Part shown: in pieces, positions 23,912 through 34,701 of the stretch
How the letters are laid out: every line of letters begins with the position of its first letter
How positions within the stretch are numbered: position 1 is the stretch's first letter
Origin: Solen grandis
Lineage: Eukaryota > Mollusca > Bivalvia > Adapedonta > Solenidae
Reading direction: 5' to 3'
DNA: 64,000 nucleotides
Assembly (NCBI GenBank): GCA_021229015.1
Contig: CM037778.1
Coordinates: forward strand, 19,922,909 to 19,986,908
Program-made: the position numbers and the translations under genes
The notes under the pieces: model-generated
Told to the model about the DNA's origin: nothing
The model's database searches: none
Seen by the model: the letters and a program-made list of their open reading frames with translations, nothing else

Positions 23912-24392
23912 GATAATTAGGTAAACTTTACATAATATCACATGTGAATGTTATTCCAGAAGTGGTGATTTTAGCTATTATACCGCCGTAAGAAAATTAT
24001 CAATAAAATCCGGTTGTGGTCCAACACCACCAAAAAAATGCTTACGCGAGGCCGGTGGATTACAGTCAAATGAAAGTTTGCACATATTTAAACATATCCA
24101 ATATTTATCACAATGTTATTCCCAAATTTTAGCATGAAACATGTTAAATTTCAGTTTAACACCAATTATGTTCAACCTAATCAATATTTTAGTGTATTTA
24201 TACCAAAAATCTACAACAACAACACTTATTTCCGACATTCCAGAAATCGCCGAGTAGTTACGATTGGAAATAGATGGTGACGTCACAGTGTTATCACATG
24301 ATCTAAAAAGCGACACCAGACCCAAATTCTATTTATATTAACCAATGAATGAGTCCTAGGCAGACAGTTCACGCGCTCGGAAATTTTGAAAA
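23912..24392. promoter_or_regulatory. divergent promoter region between transposase and BEN-like genes
   Basis: The two start codons (23911 minus, 24393 plus) face away from each other across 481 bp. The stretch has a CpG-containing patch (GCGCTCGG, TGACGTCA-like TGACGTCACAG at about 24279) and no clear TATA box on either side. The 73 bp nearest the BEN start (24294-24366) are duplicated exactly at 25552-25624. Confidence 0.55.
24294..24366. repeat. 73-bp exact repeat, promoter-side copy
   Basis: Identical base for base to 25552-25624, with GATCTAAAAAGCGACACCAG near its start and GAGTCCTAGGCAGACA at its end. It finishes 27 bp before the BEN-like start codon, so it probably holds the transcription start or 5' leader. 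Confidence 0.95.
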
Positions 24393-27300
24393 ATGGCTGC
24401 AACAAAGTCTAACGTTTTGATGGAGGCTTCAGGTCTTTCTAAAATAATTGTGTACTGGATTAAGGAAAGAGGTACTTTTTCTGTTGTGAGTGAAAGGAGA
24501 AGTCCTGCCAGGAAAGAAAACGGTGACAAAATTTCAGGGCAAATTGTATCCGTCCTTGATTATTGCAAGTAAGTCAACATGTCGTGTGGTCTTGAGTTGA
24601 GACATAAAGATTTCTTATAAAAATAGACTTATCATTAAATCATGTTTAAAGGTTTGACAACTTCAAATGTTTGAATTGGATAATAATTCAATAATGTTAC
24701 TAAAAAGGGCTGTGTTCGATCGAATATCGAGTTGAAGCCGTTTTAAGGCTGAAGTGAAGAACGTTCGCGAAAGCGGGCTGAACACATTTTACAGTGAAAT
24801 GATAAAATCAACAACAAAGTTTATTTGGATGAATCAACATTTCGTAATAAGTATGAAAAAACTAAAATCTATCTTGTCATTGTAAGATCACAAATTTTCA
24901 CCTTGTGAGCCCAGAAAAGTAGTCACTCGTGAAAATAGAATCAAGGCCATCTCGGCCCTAAAACGTGCTCCCCCCCCCCCGCCGAGTCACTTCGGCCCAA
25001 TCCAACTCGGCACGGGTCAACTCGGCCCACTTTTCAATTTATTAATATATTGGTTTGTTTTATCACTCTTTGTTGTTGGAACCTAAAAATTAATATGTGG
25101 ACTTATTCACAAAAATGGAAAGATATTTTCTTAAATTATTATTACATTTTTGGTAATGAAAGAGTTTCAATGATTTGGGTAATAAAAACGTTTTATAATC
25201 TATCCTTGTGACATTGCAAAATACATTGCATTTTAATAAATGCATTACATGTTGTTTTATGTATATAAGATAAAGAACAAACATTTAAAACTATTTTATT
25301 TTATAAGTAAACACGTTTTTATTTCATATTTTATCGAAGATTACTTTACAAACAAAAACGCATCAAAGGGAACACATTTTTATTATATTAATTTTTAACG
25401 AATCTGCAAGAATAAACGTAACACATTTCTTCTAAATACACTTTAATTCTGCAGCACAATGTACAATTATATAATAATATACCAGATATCTCTTATTTTT
25501 CATTTTAAACAGCTTGCCTTCATAACATTCAAGTAATCCGAGAAAGTTAATTCACATGATCTAAAAAGCGACACCAGACCCAAATTCTATTTATATTAAC
25601 CAATGAATGAGTCCTAGGCAGACATGTTTTTTTTCAAAAGTGGGTCGAGTTGACATGTGCCGAGTTGACCCGTGCCGAGTTGGTATAGGGCCGAGTTGAC
25701 TCTTTACCGTGAAAATATAATTTCTGGACTCACTTGGTGAAAGACAATAAAATCTACGATTTTACACCAAAATCATGGATTATCCTCTATATATTTGCCC
25801 CGAAAATATTACAATAAAAGTATAAGGATCAATTCATTGAGTTTAAAGAGACTAGCCTCCAGATTACCCCGTTAATTTACGGCTAGCATTATCGACAACG
25901 CCTTGGACAAAGTGCGTCTTTCTGTCCCAGACAACGCACAGTTTATTACCAGAGTATGAGACATAAATTCCGAATTTTACAAAAATTTAGATTTTTAACT
26001 TCTAATTACACCACGCTATATAAATATGAGGATTGGCAGATTGGATAGTATTTGGCTTCAATTACAAGAGGTCCTAGATTCGAATCACACTAGATCTAGT
26101 GAAGATTTTTATTCATTTTTATATTCTCTTCAAAGCTCATTTATACTCTTTTTCAGCATGCCCGTTCATGCACTACAGTGCGTAATTCACGCACAAAATT
26201 CTACATGCACGCATAAGAATTGTAGGCAGTGGGTACATGCATGCAAAGTAAAATCATCAAAATGTTTTGGATAGTCTAAAGTGCATATCTACTAAATGTC
26301 GTTGCCATCTACCAATTGTTAGGAACAGTCTAAACCCAGTCTCAATTGCATGTCTACTTTCAAAAATGCGTCTCAGTCTGATTCGTAAATATTTTTGCCG
26401 CAACTTGTCGTCACGTGTACTATCTTAAGAAAAAGTTTCGGATATTTACAACTGGCAAAAATATTTTGAGCCGGTCTTAAAGGATCAACAAAAAGTTAGT
26501 CACTTAATTTTTTAACAATTTAATTGTGAGCTTTACAGATATCATATGAAATGGAAATATAAATTAACAATCAACCTTTTTAAATATATGTACATAATTT
26601 TGGATGTACAAAATTAGGTTATGGGTAATAAGCATATTGACTGAACTGAAAATCAGTGATTTTTATGTCTGCTATATTGCTACCTTAAGTGATGAGTTTG
26701 TGCCTGTGTTAGTGGGTAGAAATACTTAGTATTTAATATCATGAGCTTTTTATTTTGACAAAAATGTTCTTAAAAACAAAAACAAAAAAACAAACTTTTA
26801 ACTGTGTACCCCTAGATTTGGAAATGTACCCCAAATTTTCAATGACGGGGTACCCTTACATTTGAAAGAGTGGGCATGCTGTTTTTACTGTCAAATTATA
26901 GCAAAAAGTGCTGTAGGCTAGTCCCTTTAACCTATTGCATTTATAATATGCCATTGTTGTATGTATTGATTTAAATAAAAAAAAGAGTAAATTATGCAGG
27001 TAGTGTTATGGGATATATTTATGTTTGTAAATAAATCATGAAATATCATCATCCTGTGAGCTGATTGTTAGGTTAAAATTCCTCAAAAAATGCTGTTCAT
27101 TTTGGCAATTGGGTGTAACTGAATCCTTACATTTGATATGCAGTTGCAATTTGTAAGCATAATATGTCAAATTGTTAACCAAAAATGTGTTTTAATGTTT
27201 CCTTAATGGGCCCACAGGGTTTTGTTATTTAATTCCCCTATAATGGGTATTGTATTTTATTAAATGTTTGTTGTCATGCTGTCTTTAAGATTATGTTAAC

Positions 27301-30300
27301 TGTCCCTGATAACATTAATGACTTAATTAATTAATTAATTGAGATCTGGAAAAAACAAACTTTATGCAAATAACTTTAATTCCTTTGGAGGCTGATCCAA
27401 AGACCATAAGGGAAGCGGAAGAGAAATTTAAAGAATTCCTGGACAAGGTCCTATTTGAAGAATCACCGGAAGATCTGGAATCATGCATCATTCAATATGC
27501 AAGAGGTAAAATTTTGAGTTAATCCATAAGCTTGTCATATATGTATTCTCATGTACCCTATGTTTTAACTAAGATGTTCTGCTCCGTTCACATTTTTCTT
27601 CTAATCACTAATGAGGCTTACATGTCAGTTAGAACATAATAAAATTGATCAGAATTTTAGCCTTTGTAAAATCTTGGATGAGTTTGAAATTTGGTTATAA
27701 TATAGGGTAAAACATTCTAAAATAGAAATTGGTTTCGTAAGATCTGTCCAATCTGTGTACTTTAGAGTCTTTGAACTTTATTCTGTAGCATCGGGGAAAG
27801 CAGATTTAAACACAAATGACGAGCCCCAGTATTCTAGACAGGTAGTAACAGATTCCAAAAATGCATCTCTTGTGTCCAGTAAGGCACCGACTGAAACCCA
27901 CGATGAATCTAATACTTCCAGTAAGGCACTGATTGAAACAGAAGGTTAGCTATTTTGTTCTGCTCCATTTACATTTTACTTCTAATCACTTGAGGCCTCA
28001 ATTTCAGTTAAAACAAAAAAAACAAACTTGATCGGAATGTAAGCCTTAAATCTCGGATGAGCTTCAAATTTGGTTATGTAGGGTCAACAATGTTTGCACT
28101 TACATTAGTTTTATTCCAAGTTAGTTTGTAAAATTAGAAACAAAAATTGGTATAGTAAGATCTGTCAAATATGGCGCTTTAGGGTCTTTAAAATTTATTC
28201 TGCAGCATTGGGGAAAGCAGTTGGCAACACAAAGGACGAGCAGCCCCAGCATTCTAGACAGGTAGTTACCGAATCAAAACATGCATCTCTTGGGTCCAGT
28301 AAGGCACTGACTGAACCCCACAATGAATCTAATAGTTCCAGTAAGGCACCAACTGAAACAGAAGGTAAGCTATAAGTATTCTATTATATTCTGCTCCTTT
28401 CAGTTTCATTTAGATTTAATTTGCCTGTTTCAAGGGTCTACATAGATCGAAATGGGGTTGTCACATGACAGTGCCATGTCTTATTCTGTATTATTGTCTG
28501 CCATACTTACTGTCTTCTAAGCCCTTTGCCCTGGAACTGAGAAAAACAATAATAGTAATGTTGTAAGTTCAAAATATATATGTATCAATACTGTAAACAC
28601 AATAAAAAAACAACACATTTTTTTTTTTGTGTACATTTTGCAAATTGTAAAGACAGTTGGACAATGTATAGTTAAGATAATATTACATAATCAACAATAC
28701 TGACCTTGATTTTTTGATATTATATTCTTTTTATTAGGTAATGAAGACAAACAGGGTGGGTTCTCTGCTCTAATGAAAATGAGGCTAGAGTCATCCAGGT
28801 TAGTTCTGTAATTATGTCTCCCACCAATTTTTTTTTTGATGGGAGACATTTTTATGTTGTGCTGTCTAGGGCTGTATCAATGTACCTGTAAATCATCGTT
28901 AACCGATTTTTTAACTTTCAGTAAGATACAGTTATCCAGTTTAGCTGTACCAATACAATATCAAAAGCTAACTAAATGGGATAAATAATTTCATCTGATT
29001 TCTATGCCAGTTTATTTCATTTGCTGAATAGTAAAAAACAATTGATTTTAGTTTTTTGTAAAATTTATTTGTAAAAATAACAAATCATTTTTAAATGTAC
29101 AGTATAAAATGTTGGTCACAATATTTATAGCAAGTCTGTATAACGTATTTGTCCTAATAGACATGCCCCTCTTTTCAAGGACCCTGGGCGTTAGCCAATG
29201 ATTGTCTCCCAAATCTAAAATTCGTGAAAAAAAATCTGTAAACTTAGACATAAACACTGCTATGTCCACCATTAGCACGAAAGTTAACACAAAAGCATGA
29301 ACACAAATTGGGTTGTCCGAGAGTGAAAACAGCCGCGAAAAAAACAGCACTACCTGAGGGCGGTCAGATGCAACGTTATTGGGCCCAAGTTTTATTATGT
29401 TATGTAAGTGGTATACTGCGTTTATATTAATAATATATATCTTATACGGTGCGTCTATAAACATCACAAATTATTTACATATTTAAACTAGAAATAATGT
29501 GTTTCCAATGTAACGATTGACAACTCTGGGGTAGATTTCCACGACGTTTTTTTATTAGTTGAAATTAAACGATACTGTCGGGCAGCATCTTTCTGAAATT
29601 CAAAATGGCGGACGTTATGTAAGCTGTTTGTCGTATTTTGAATTAATTTTCATGCTTTTGCACTCACTTTCTTAGAGGAAACTAATATACCACCACCAAC
29701 ATGTAAGACCCCCTGCACTTTTATTAGGGCATGCGTGACTATTAGGACAGAAACTGTTAACAAGACAAACTTTAACTGTATCACTGCAAGCAACTGACTT
29801 CTTATCTCACATGATCTACACTGAATCAGCAGGTGAAATTGAATAGCCTTTGGACTAGGGCTGTGTATCAGTTATAATTTTCAATGCGATATCAAATGTA
29901 TCGATACAAAAGGATCGATACTCGATATATCAAATGATACCGAGTACTGAGTTATTTGCTGGAAATAATAGAGCTTAAAATTGTTATTTTTCTTATACAA
30001 CATGCAGTTGCTTATTAATGTAGCCTCTTCAATATTGTCACATAGTCATTAAACTCTATGATGTCTCTCAGTAAAAAGAAAAATGATGTTCAATCAGTTT
30101 TTCAAATGAACACGATATCTAAAGCCTCTGTTGAATGTCAATAAAATTAACAACACTGAATGTTATGATTCATTGGCCTTTGACAACAACATGGAAAAGA
30201 GAAGTGCCAGAATGACATTTTTTTCTATAGTTTAGTTATTTATGTTCGATATTCAATACAGAAAGATTTGATTCCATGTACTGATCAATCCCCAAATACC

Positions 30301-30967
30301 GGTACATTCGATAAATGTCGAGAACCGGTATGCAGCCCTACTTTGGACACAATCTGGACCTTGAGATCACAGCTTATAAACCTAGAACTCATTGGGACAA
30401 AAAAAAACATGATTACACTAGAAGAATTGAGGCCTCTAATGTAGAAAATTAATCTAATTAGTTCGCTGCATCCTAATATATGTGTAACATATCTAAATAA
30501 CTATTATGCACATTGCATTATAAGGACGTTAAAAGTCTGACTTAAGTTCTTTATATTGTAGCGAGAAAAGACTAAGAAAACTAGAAGAAGAGGCGAGATA
30601 CTTAAAGAAAAAAGTCAGACGGATGGAGGAAAGGAAATTCGAAGCACCTCAGAGTCCTCCAAGTCACAGGGAATCACCTCCCAGTCCTCCAAGCTGTTCT
30701 CAAAGTCCTCCTCCTAAAGGTCACAGTTTGCATGAATGTGCTGAGGCGGTAATGCTATGTACCATGGATGAACAAGCGCTAAAAAACATTAAGTCAGAGC
30801 AAGAAAAAATTCGTTATATCTGTCAACAGTTTTTCTCCAAGGAAGAGATACAAAACTCTTCAAGAACTGGAAAACGTACTGTTAAATGTGGGGAAAACCC
30901 AAGGCCAGGATTGAATCCACTAAATTTTGGAAAACTCCATGGAGGAGGCAGTGATAAAGTATTGTAA
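24393..30967 (+). CDS. BEN-domain-like gene of the transposon, six exons seen
   Basis: Exons: 24393-24568 (ATG, donor GTAAGT), one ending at 27505 (donor GTAAAA), 27789-27944, 28206-28364, 28738-28798 and 30562-30967 (TAA). From exon 2 onward all junction phases agree (1, 1, 1, 2) with no internal stop. Exon 1 ends in phase 2 and the likely acceptors of exon 2 (27391 or 27344) do not match it, so an exon may be missing. Exon 1 encodes YWIKERGTFSVVSERR and GDKISGQIVSVLD, like the small N-terminal module of other BEN proteins. Exons 3 and 4 are tandem duplicates. Exon 6 has a charged coiled-coil stretch, a Ser/Pro-rich linker (SPPSHRESPPSPPS) and a C-terminal part with FFSKEEIQNSSRTGKR and RPGLNPLNFGKL, resembling the first half of a BEN domain. 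BEN domains bind DNA and chromatin. The BEN call is moderate. Confidence 0.65.
24860..25785. mobile_element. foldback element in BEN intron 1
   Basis: Inverted arms at about 24,945-25,035 and 25,635-25,700 share CCAACTCGGCACGGGTCAAC followed by TCGGC, with CTCGGCCCTA outside and CCCACTTTT inside. Weaker symmetry extends outward (CTTGTGAGCCCAGAAA against TTTCTGGACTCACTTGG). The arms hold several repeats of the unit (C)AACTCGGC. The interior is A/T-rich and non-coding and contains the 73-bp duplicate at 25552-25624. Confidence 0.7.
25552..25624. repeat. 73-bp exact repeat, copy inside foldback element
   Basis: The second copy of 24294-24366, in direct orientation, lies 11 bp inside the right arm of the foldback element. 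The sequence on either side is unrelated to the flanks of the first copy. Confidence 0.95.
26020..26100 (+). repeat. tRNA-like SINE head
   Basis: The stretch carries a weak A-box-like region (GATTGGCAGATTGGATAG) and a B-box-like region (AGATTCGAATCACAC). It has no clear body or tail and sits in intron 1 of the BEN-like gene. Confidence 0.35.
27577..28380 (+). repeat. tandem duplication covering BEN exon 3 and its introns
   Basis: Blocks at about 27577-27958 recur at about 27959-28380: CTGCTCC(G/A)TT, CTTCTAATCACT, AAATTTGGTTAT, GTAAGATCTGTC, the exon body and donor. Exon 3 (156 nt) and exon 4 (159 nt) are both phase 1-1, so either may be skipped or kept without a frame change. Exon 4 has one extra codon. 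Confidence 0.85.
28800..30561. other. BEN intron 5, no further gene
   Basis: A long intron between exons 5 and 6. A minus-strand open frame of 139 codons (29467-29048) has no domain or splice support. An unrelated sequence near 29,600 (CAAAATGGCGGACG) looks like a gene start but stops after six codons. Confidence 0.5.
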
Positions 30968-31334
30968 TTTTGACAGAGCAACATTTATTAAAAAAATGAA
31001 AACTATCAAAAAGTTTTAAGAAAGACAAATTAATTTTTAGAAAATGTGATAAGAACAGGTTTACTTAAGTTTTGATACTAAAATAACTAGTTGTAACAAA
31101 GTTGTTATTTAGTTGCCATTTTTTCAGCTTCCGGGCAGCATTGTTTTCATTGACACATCTGACACACAACCGACTTGTGGTATTCTGGTAAATACATTAA
31201 ACTTTCACCCATGTTATTAGATTTACTTTTTTAATAGACATGTATGTCATGTACTTGGTCATCTGTCCATCTGTAAACAATTTTGTTATTAACATCACCT
31301 GTCAGTGCCATATTTTTCTAGCTACGATTTTAAA
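30968..31334. other. 3' side of the BEN-like gene, no gene seen
   Basis: Non-coding sequence between the BEN stop codon and the right subterminal array. A stretch at 31,131-31,191 has a good acceptor and a donor-like end, but I cannot assign it. Confidence 0.4.
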
Positions 31335-31586
31335 CCTTCATGAATTTGTTCATGAAGTTTATGCTCAAAGGTTCATGTTTTTACACATGAATATGTTCAT
31401 GCATAAACTCATGAATTAGCGAAGTTAATGAAATCTAGTTTTAATTTATTATGATTGATTTATTCATGAACTTATTCATGAACTTATTCATGAATTAGCG
31501 AAGTTCATGAAACCTAAATTTTATTTTTCATGATTTATTTATTCATGTATTTATTCATGAATTTCATGAACTTTTTTCACCGGGGT
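31335..31586 (-). repeat. right terminal inverted repeat and TTCATGAA array
   Basis: The TIR read inward is 31586-31554: ACCCCGGTGAAAAAAG, then TTCATGAAATTCATGAA. The array back to about 31335 holds several exact TTCATGAA motifs, many one-base variants, and two copies of TTCATGAATTAGCGAAGTT (the other reads CTCATGAATTAGCGAAGTT). It lies about 370 bp beyond the BEN-like stop. Confidence 0.8.
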
Positions 31587-33102
31587 TGGCATCTCTACAC
31601 AATTACCGCATCGGCACCAGGTAGGGGTGTCTTTGTTGAAAGGCTCAGGGGGTGTAGGGCCAGACCAACCGTCATCTACCAGGTCAAAAAATAGACCAGG
31701 CACTCCTTTCAAAAGCTGCAGCATTAGAACCCTCAGACCCTCAGCATCAATTTCTTTGACAATGTCCTACAGAGAAATGCAGCACTGACTTATATTGAAA
31801 CACTATATCGCAAGTCAAAAATAATAAAATCCATGTTTATTATACTTTGTAAAAAATGGGCTTCAAATTTAATGAATATACATGAAAGAATTTAAAATAC
31901 AATTTATAAATTTTGATTAAAGTCAAATTTTTCAATATGATATAGGTATCTCAGAAATAAAAGGATAAATTCTCCTGTGATGATTTTTTTATTCTATTTT
32001 ATAACTTAAAACTGCTGTTATGTACTAATTATGGATTTTATTATTGATTTTAACCAATTTTGAATTAGTGGAAACTTTTCTTAATAGATTTTTTATTCCA
32101 TAATAATAATAATTTAGGCATCACTTAGATTACCTAATCTGAAATACTTGAATAATATGTAATTTGTAAAATTATTTAAAAAAAAACAACTTCTCACTTC
32201 TGTATTTTATTTAAGGTAGTCAACCATACCTCAACATTTTTGGCCCTCTCCTCGAATCTTGTCTCCACTCTGACTTTGTCTGACTTGGACAGACTTACTC
32301 TAGGAGCAGCTACTTGTCCACCTCTACCTCGTCTCCCTCGACCCCTCCCCCGTCCTCTCATAACTACAGGCGCCTATTGAACAACATAATAGATGAATCG
32401 TAGATACATGAGGATTTTTTAAAATACATACAAGAAATCTTTAAAAAATAACTAGGCTAAATAATGCAGATAAGTTTGTCGGCATTGTCAGGGAAATTGT
32501 CATAGATCTATTGAATCCGAATCGTAGATTTTAGACAAATAGAACAATATCCGACGTTTGTATTTACGAGAAAGCTAAATGTCAAATGTCGGGTTGAAAG
32601 GCATAAATGAAGATAATGAAAAGGTTTTATTTTTAGTTGGTAATAAATCATTGTCATCATGTGACGTGGTATAATCCGGCGTAAAAAAACGACTCAAAAG
32701 TAAGCCGCCGTGTAAACAGACCAACGCCTATAAATAGATTTATTTTCATGTACGCGAATATGCCATATATCTGTGTTCATACGACCATGGAGTAGTCTTA
32801 AATAATTCTATATTTATAATATATAAATCTATGCAGATATACTCTATAATTTGAGTTGTGCAGTATGAAGTATAACAAGGAAACGTATATTGAATGATCA
32901 GGCTTTATTTTCTACCACAGGAGCCTCTTTGTGTAGCAGCATTTTTCATGTACAGCTAATGCAGTAGTCTAAATGCATTCATTTTAAGTTCTATAGATAT
33001 GGAATGTTTCGCATTCAGAATGACGGTATGATTTTATCATTTTCTGATATATTTTGTTTGCATACTTACGTCGTGTTGTTTGCTGCTAAAGTCTCCCTCC
33101 AT
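31587..33102 (-). pseudogene. P2RX7-like domain gene, N-terminal part (split by transposon)
   Basis: Exons are 33102-33070 (ATG, donor GTAAGT), 32373-32230 (donor GTATGG) and 31766-31587. All phases are 0. The protein begins MEGDFSSKQHD, then an Arg/Gly-rich tract (RGRGRGRGRRGRGG), a helical segment (DKVRVETRFEERAKNVED), LRVLMLQLLKGVPGLFFDLV, and TWCRCGNCVEMP. The last motif is the cysteine cluster of P2RX7-like intracellular domains. At MP the reading frame runs into the transposon TIR, which supplies a few foreign codons and then TAA at 31553-31551. So a truncated product of 130 residues could still be made from this half. The remaining domain lies beyond the transposon at 18049-16721. The gene converges with the BEN-like gene. 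Confidence 0.85.
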
Positions 33103-33865
33103 TTTTCATCGTTAGGAATGCTTACACGCGATATGTAAATTTTATGTAAATTTCATGTTGACGTTGTTGAGAGCTAAATATAGAACGAAAAGCTACATCT
33201 TGTGTTTCTTTCATGTTGTATTTTTCGCTTAAAAATCAATTCCTATGTTATTTGGCGGCGATATAAAATGCAGGAAAACTATTATAGTGTAAGTACACTA
33301 GGACGCGGTTAAATATTTATACACACTAAAACATACGGAGACTTTAACATCACTAGCCAGTATTTCGACGTTACGGTAGAAATTCAACAAGGACGATCTC
33401 AGAATTGTCTTCCAATTTGGTAAGCACCTTTCAACATACGAGCCTAACAGATCATGTCAACAGGGGTTCGGCAATACTCGGTATAATTCGCTGATTTAAC
33501 TGACCAATAAGAAACTGGTGTAAAATCTCATGTGTATGTTTTCAAATCGGTGGATGTGGCAGCATCGTCTACTACGGTGAACTGATAATCCATTGAACAA
33601 TGTGCGGAATGTTACACCAGCATGAAGATTGGGAAGTACTCGTTGATTTACGTCGACTTCCGTCCCATTTCGGAGTTAAGTCAGTAAGACAGTGAATGAA
33701 TTACGTAATATTAATGAAGTGAATACTTAAGTTCACTAAAATTATATATTTCCTAGGGGTGAAGATATATTGAAAGCATTCACATGCCACGATATGTGTA
33801 TTTCAATCAACAGAAACAGATACGGGACTGGTTTCATTGCGGTATAAGGATAGTGCGTTTGTTTG
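33103..33865. other. upstream of the P2RX7-like gene, no further gene
   Basis: The presumed promoter side of the P2RX7-like gene. I see no TATA box or recognisable element, and no open frame with splice support. Confidence 0.4.
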
Positions 33866-34150
33866 TTTGTCAGGTGTAACGTCAAACCGACAGTATTTCA
33901 GTCATTTTGAGACTATGTCTACTTAAGACAGAGATAGTGTTGCTACGCCGTAGACATGTGGCATGATACCACACCCAGTCATATTATCCTGACACTTGGT
34001 CAACCAGTCCTGATATTACCCTATATTTATGATGGGCTGGGAGCTACAAGTGCCATTTTTAATGACTTTCGTATTTCGCAATTGGGGGTCGAAACCACGA
34101 CCTCGCGCTCCCGAGTCGGACGCTCGAACCATTCGACCTCCAGGGACAGT
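33866..34150 (-). repeat. SINE family 2, reverse copy
   Basis: The tail is at 33,878-33,910 (GTAACGTCAAACCGACAG, then TATTTCAGTC), followed by the body CCGTAGACATG and a tRNA-like head ending near CGAACCATTCGACC. The tail reads slightly differently from the copy at 10985, consistent with age. Confidence 0.7.
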
Positions 34151-34701
34151 CCAAGATAATGCGACTGAGTGGTGTAGCTATCATATCACTTTCCGACATG
34201 AAGTTATTCATGTTTCATGTAGCCCAAAAATAATGCTATATCCTAGAGTGACCAGTTTCGACACCCATAAGACATATTTGGTCTACGGACATTAATCTGG
34301 TGTTAAATCGGTAAATAAACAAGGTATTTGTTTTAAATGACCCTTTTTCGTGATACAGAAAATAAGATTTAACCAATATCCCCATTCGTTTTTAGCAGAA
34401 TGCATATTATATTACTCTACGTGCGACCAGCCATGTTTGTTGACAGGGACCTGATTCGACGCCTCTCATTGGCTGCCTTATTATAGCTATATAAGCACTG
34501 CTCTGGAACATGTACGCGGTGAATAATATTGTATTTACGTTGACCACCAATATCAGCAACCATAACATACAAGTAACTAACACAAAAATATGTTTTGACA
34601 TATATTTCTTTTTATTTTCATTTTTATGAGTTTCAAGTTTACCTGCTATGTATATTTAGTAAACTATAAAAAAAATAACTGTTGTATGAATTTTATTTCC
34701 T

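Larger units (their letters stand above)
18050..31586. mobile_element. 13.5-kb two-gene DNA transposon inserted in a P2RX7-like exon
   Basis: The ends are imperfect inverted repeats. Read inward from 18050 and from 31586, the first 33 bases align without gaps at 27 matches, beginning ACCCC and ending in two TTCATGAA palindromes. TTCATGAA-rich subterminal arrays follow (to about 18,290 and from about 31,335). Inside are a Tnp2-like transposase gene reading left (23911-18814) and a BEN-like gene reading right (24393-30967), with start codons 481 bp apart. Outside, the P2RX7-like coding frame is continuous across the insertion: CCA at 31589-31587 joins ACG at 18049-18047. Bases A or AC at the junction are shared, so a target duplication of 0, 1 or 2 bp cannot be told apart. 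A Tnp2-type transposase puts it near EnSpm/CACTA, but the ends are not CACTA. Confidence 0.8.

Noticed and set aside
29048..29467. Minus-strand open frame of 139 codons
   Set aside because: It lies in the last intron of the BEN-like gene and has no domain, no splice context and hydrophobic, A/T-driven composition.
31131..31191. A further plus-strand exon (acceptor TTTTTTCAG, donor-like GTAAAT)
   Set aside because: The encoded 20 residues match nothing I know and the frame ends at once. The BEN-like gene already has a stop at 30967.
31551..31586. Natural C-terminus of the P2RX7-like protein (short charged tail then TAA)
   Set aside because: These codons are the transposon end, including two TTCATGAA palindromes. 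The family continues with a CC motif at this point, and that continuation is found at 18049.
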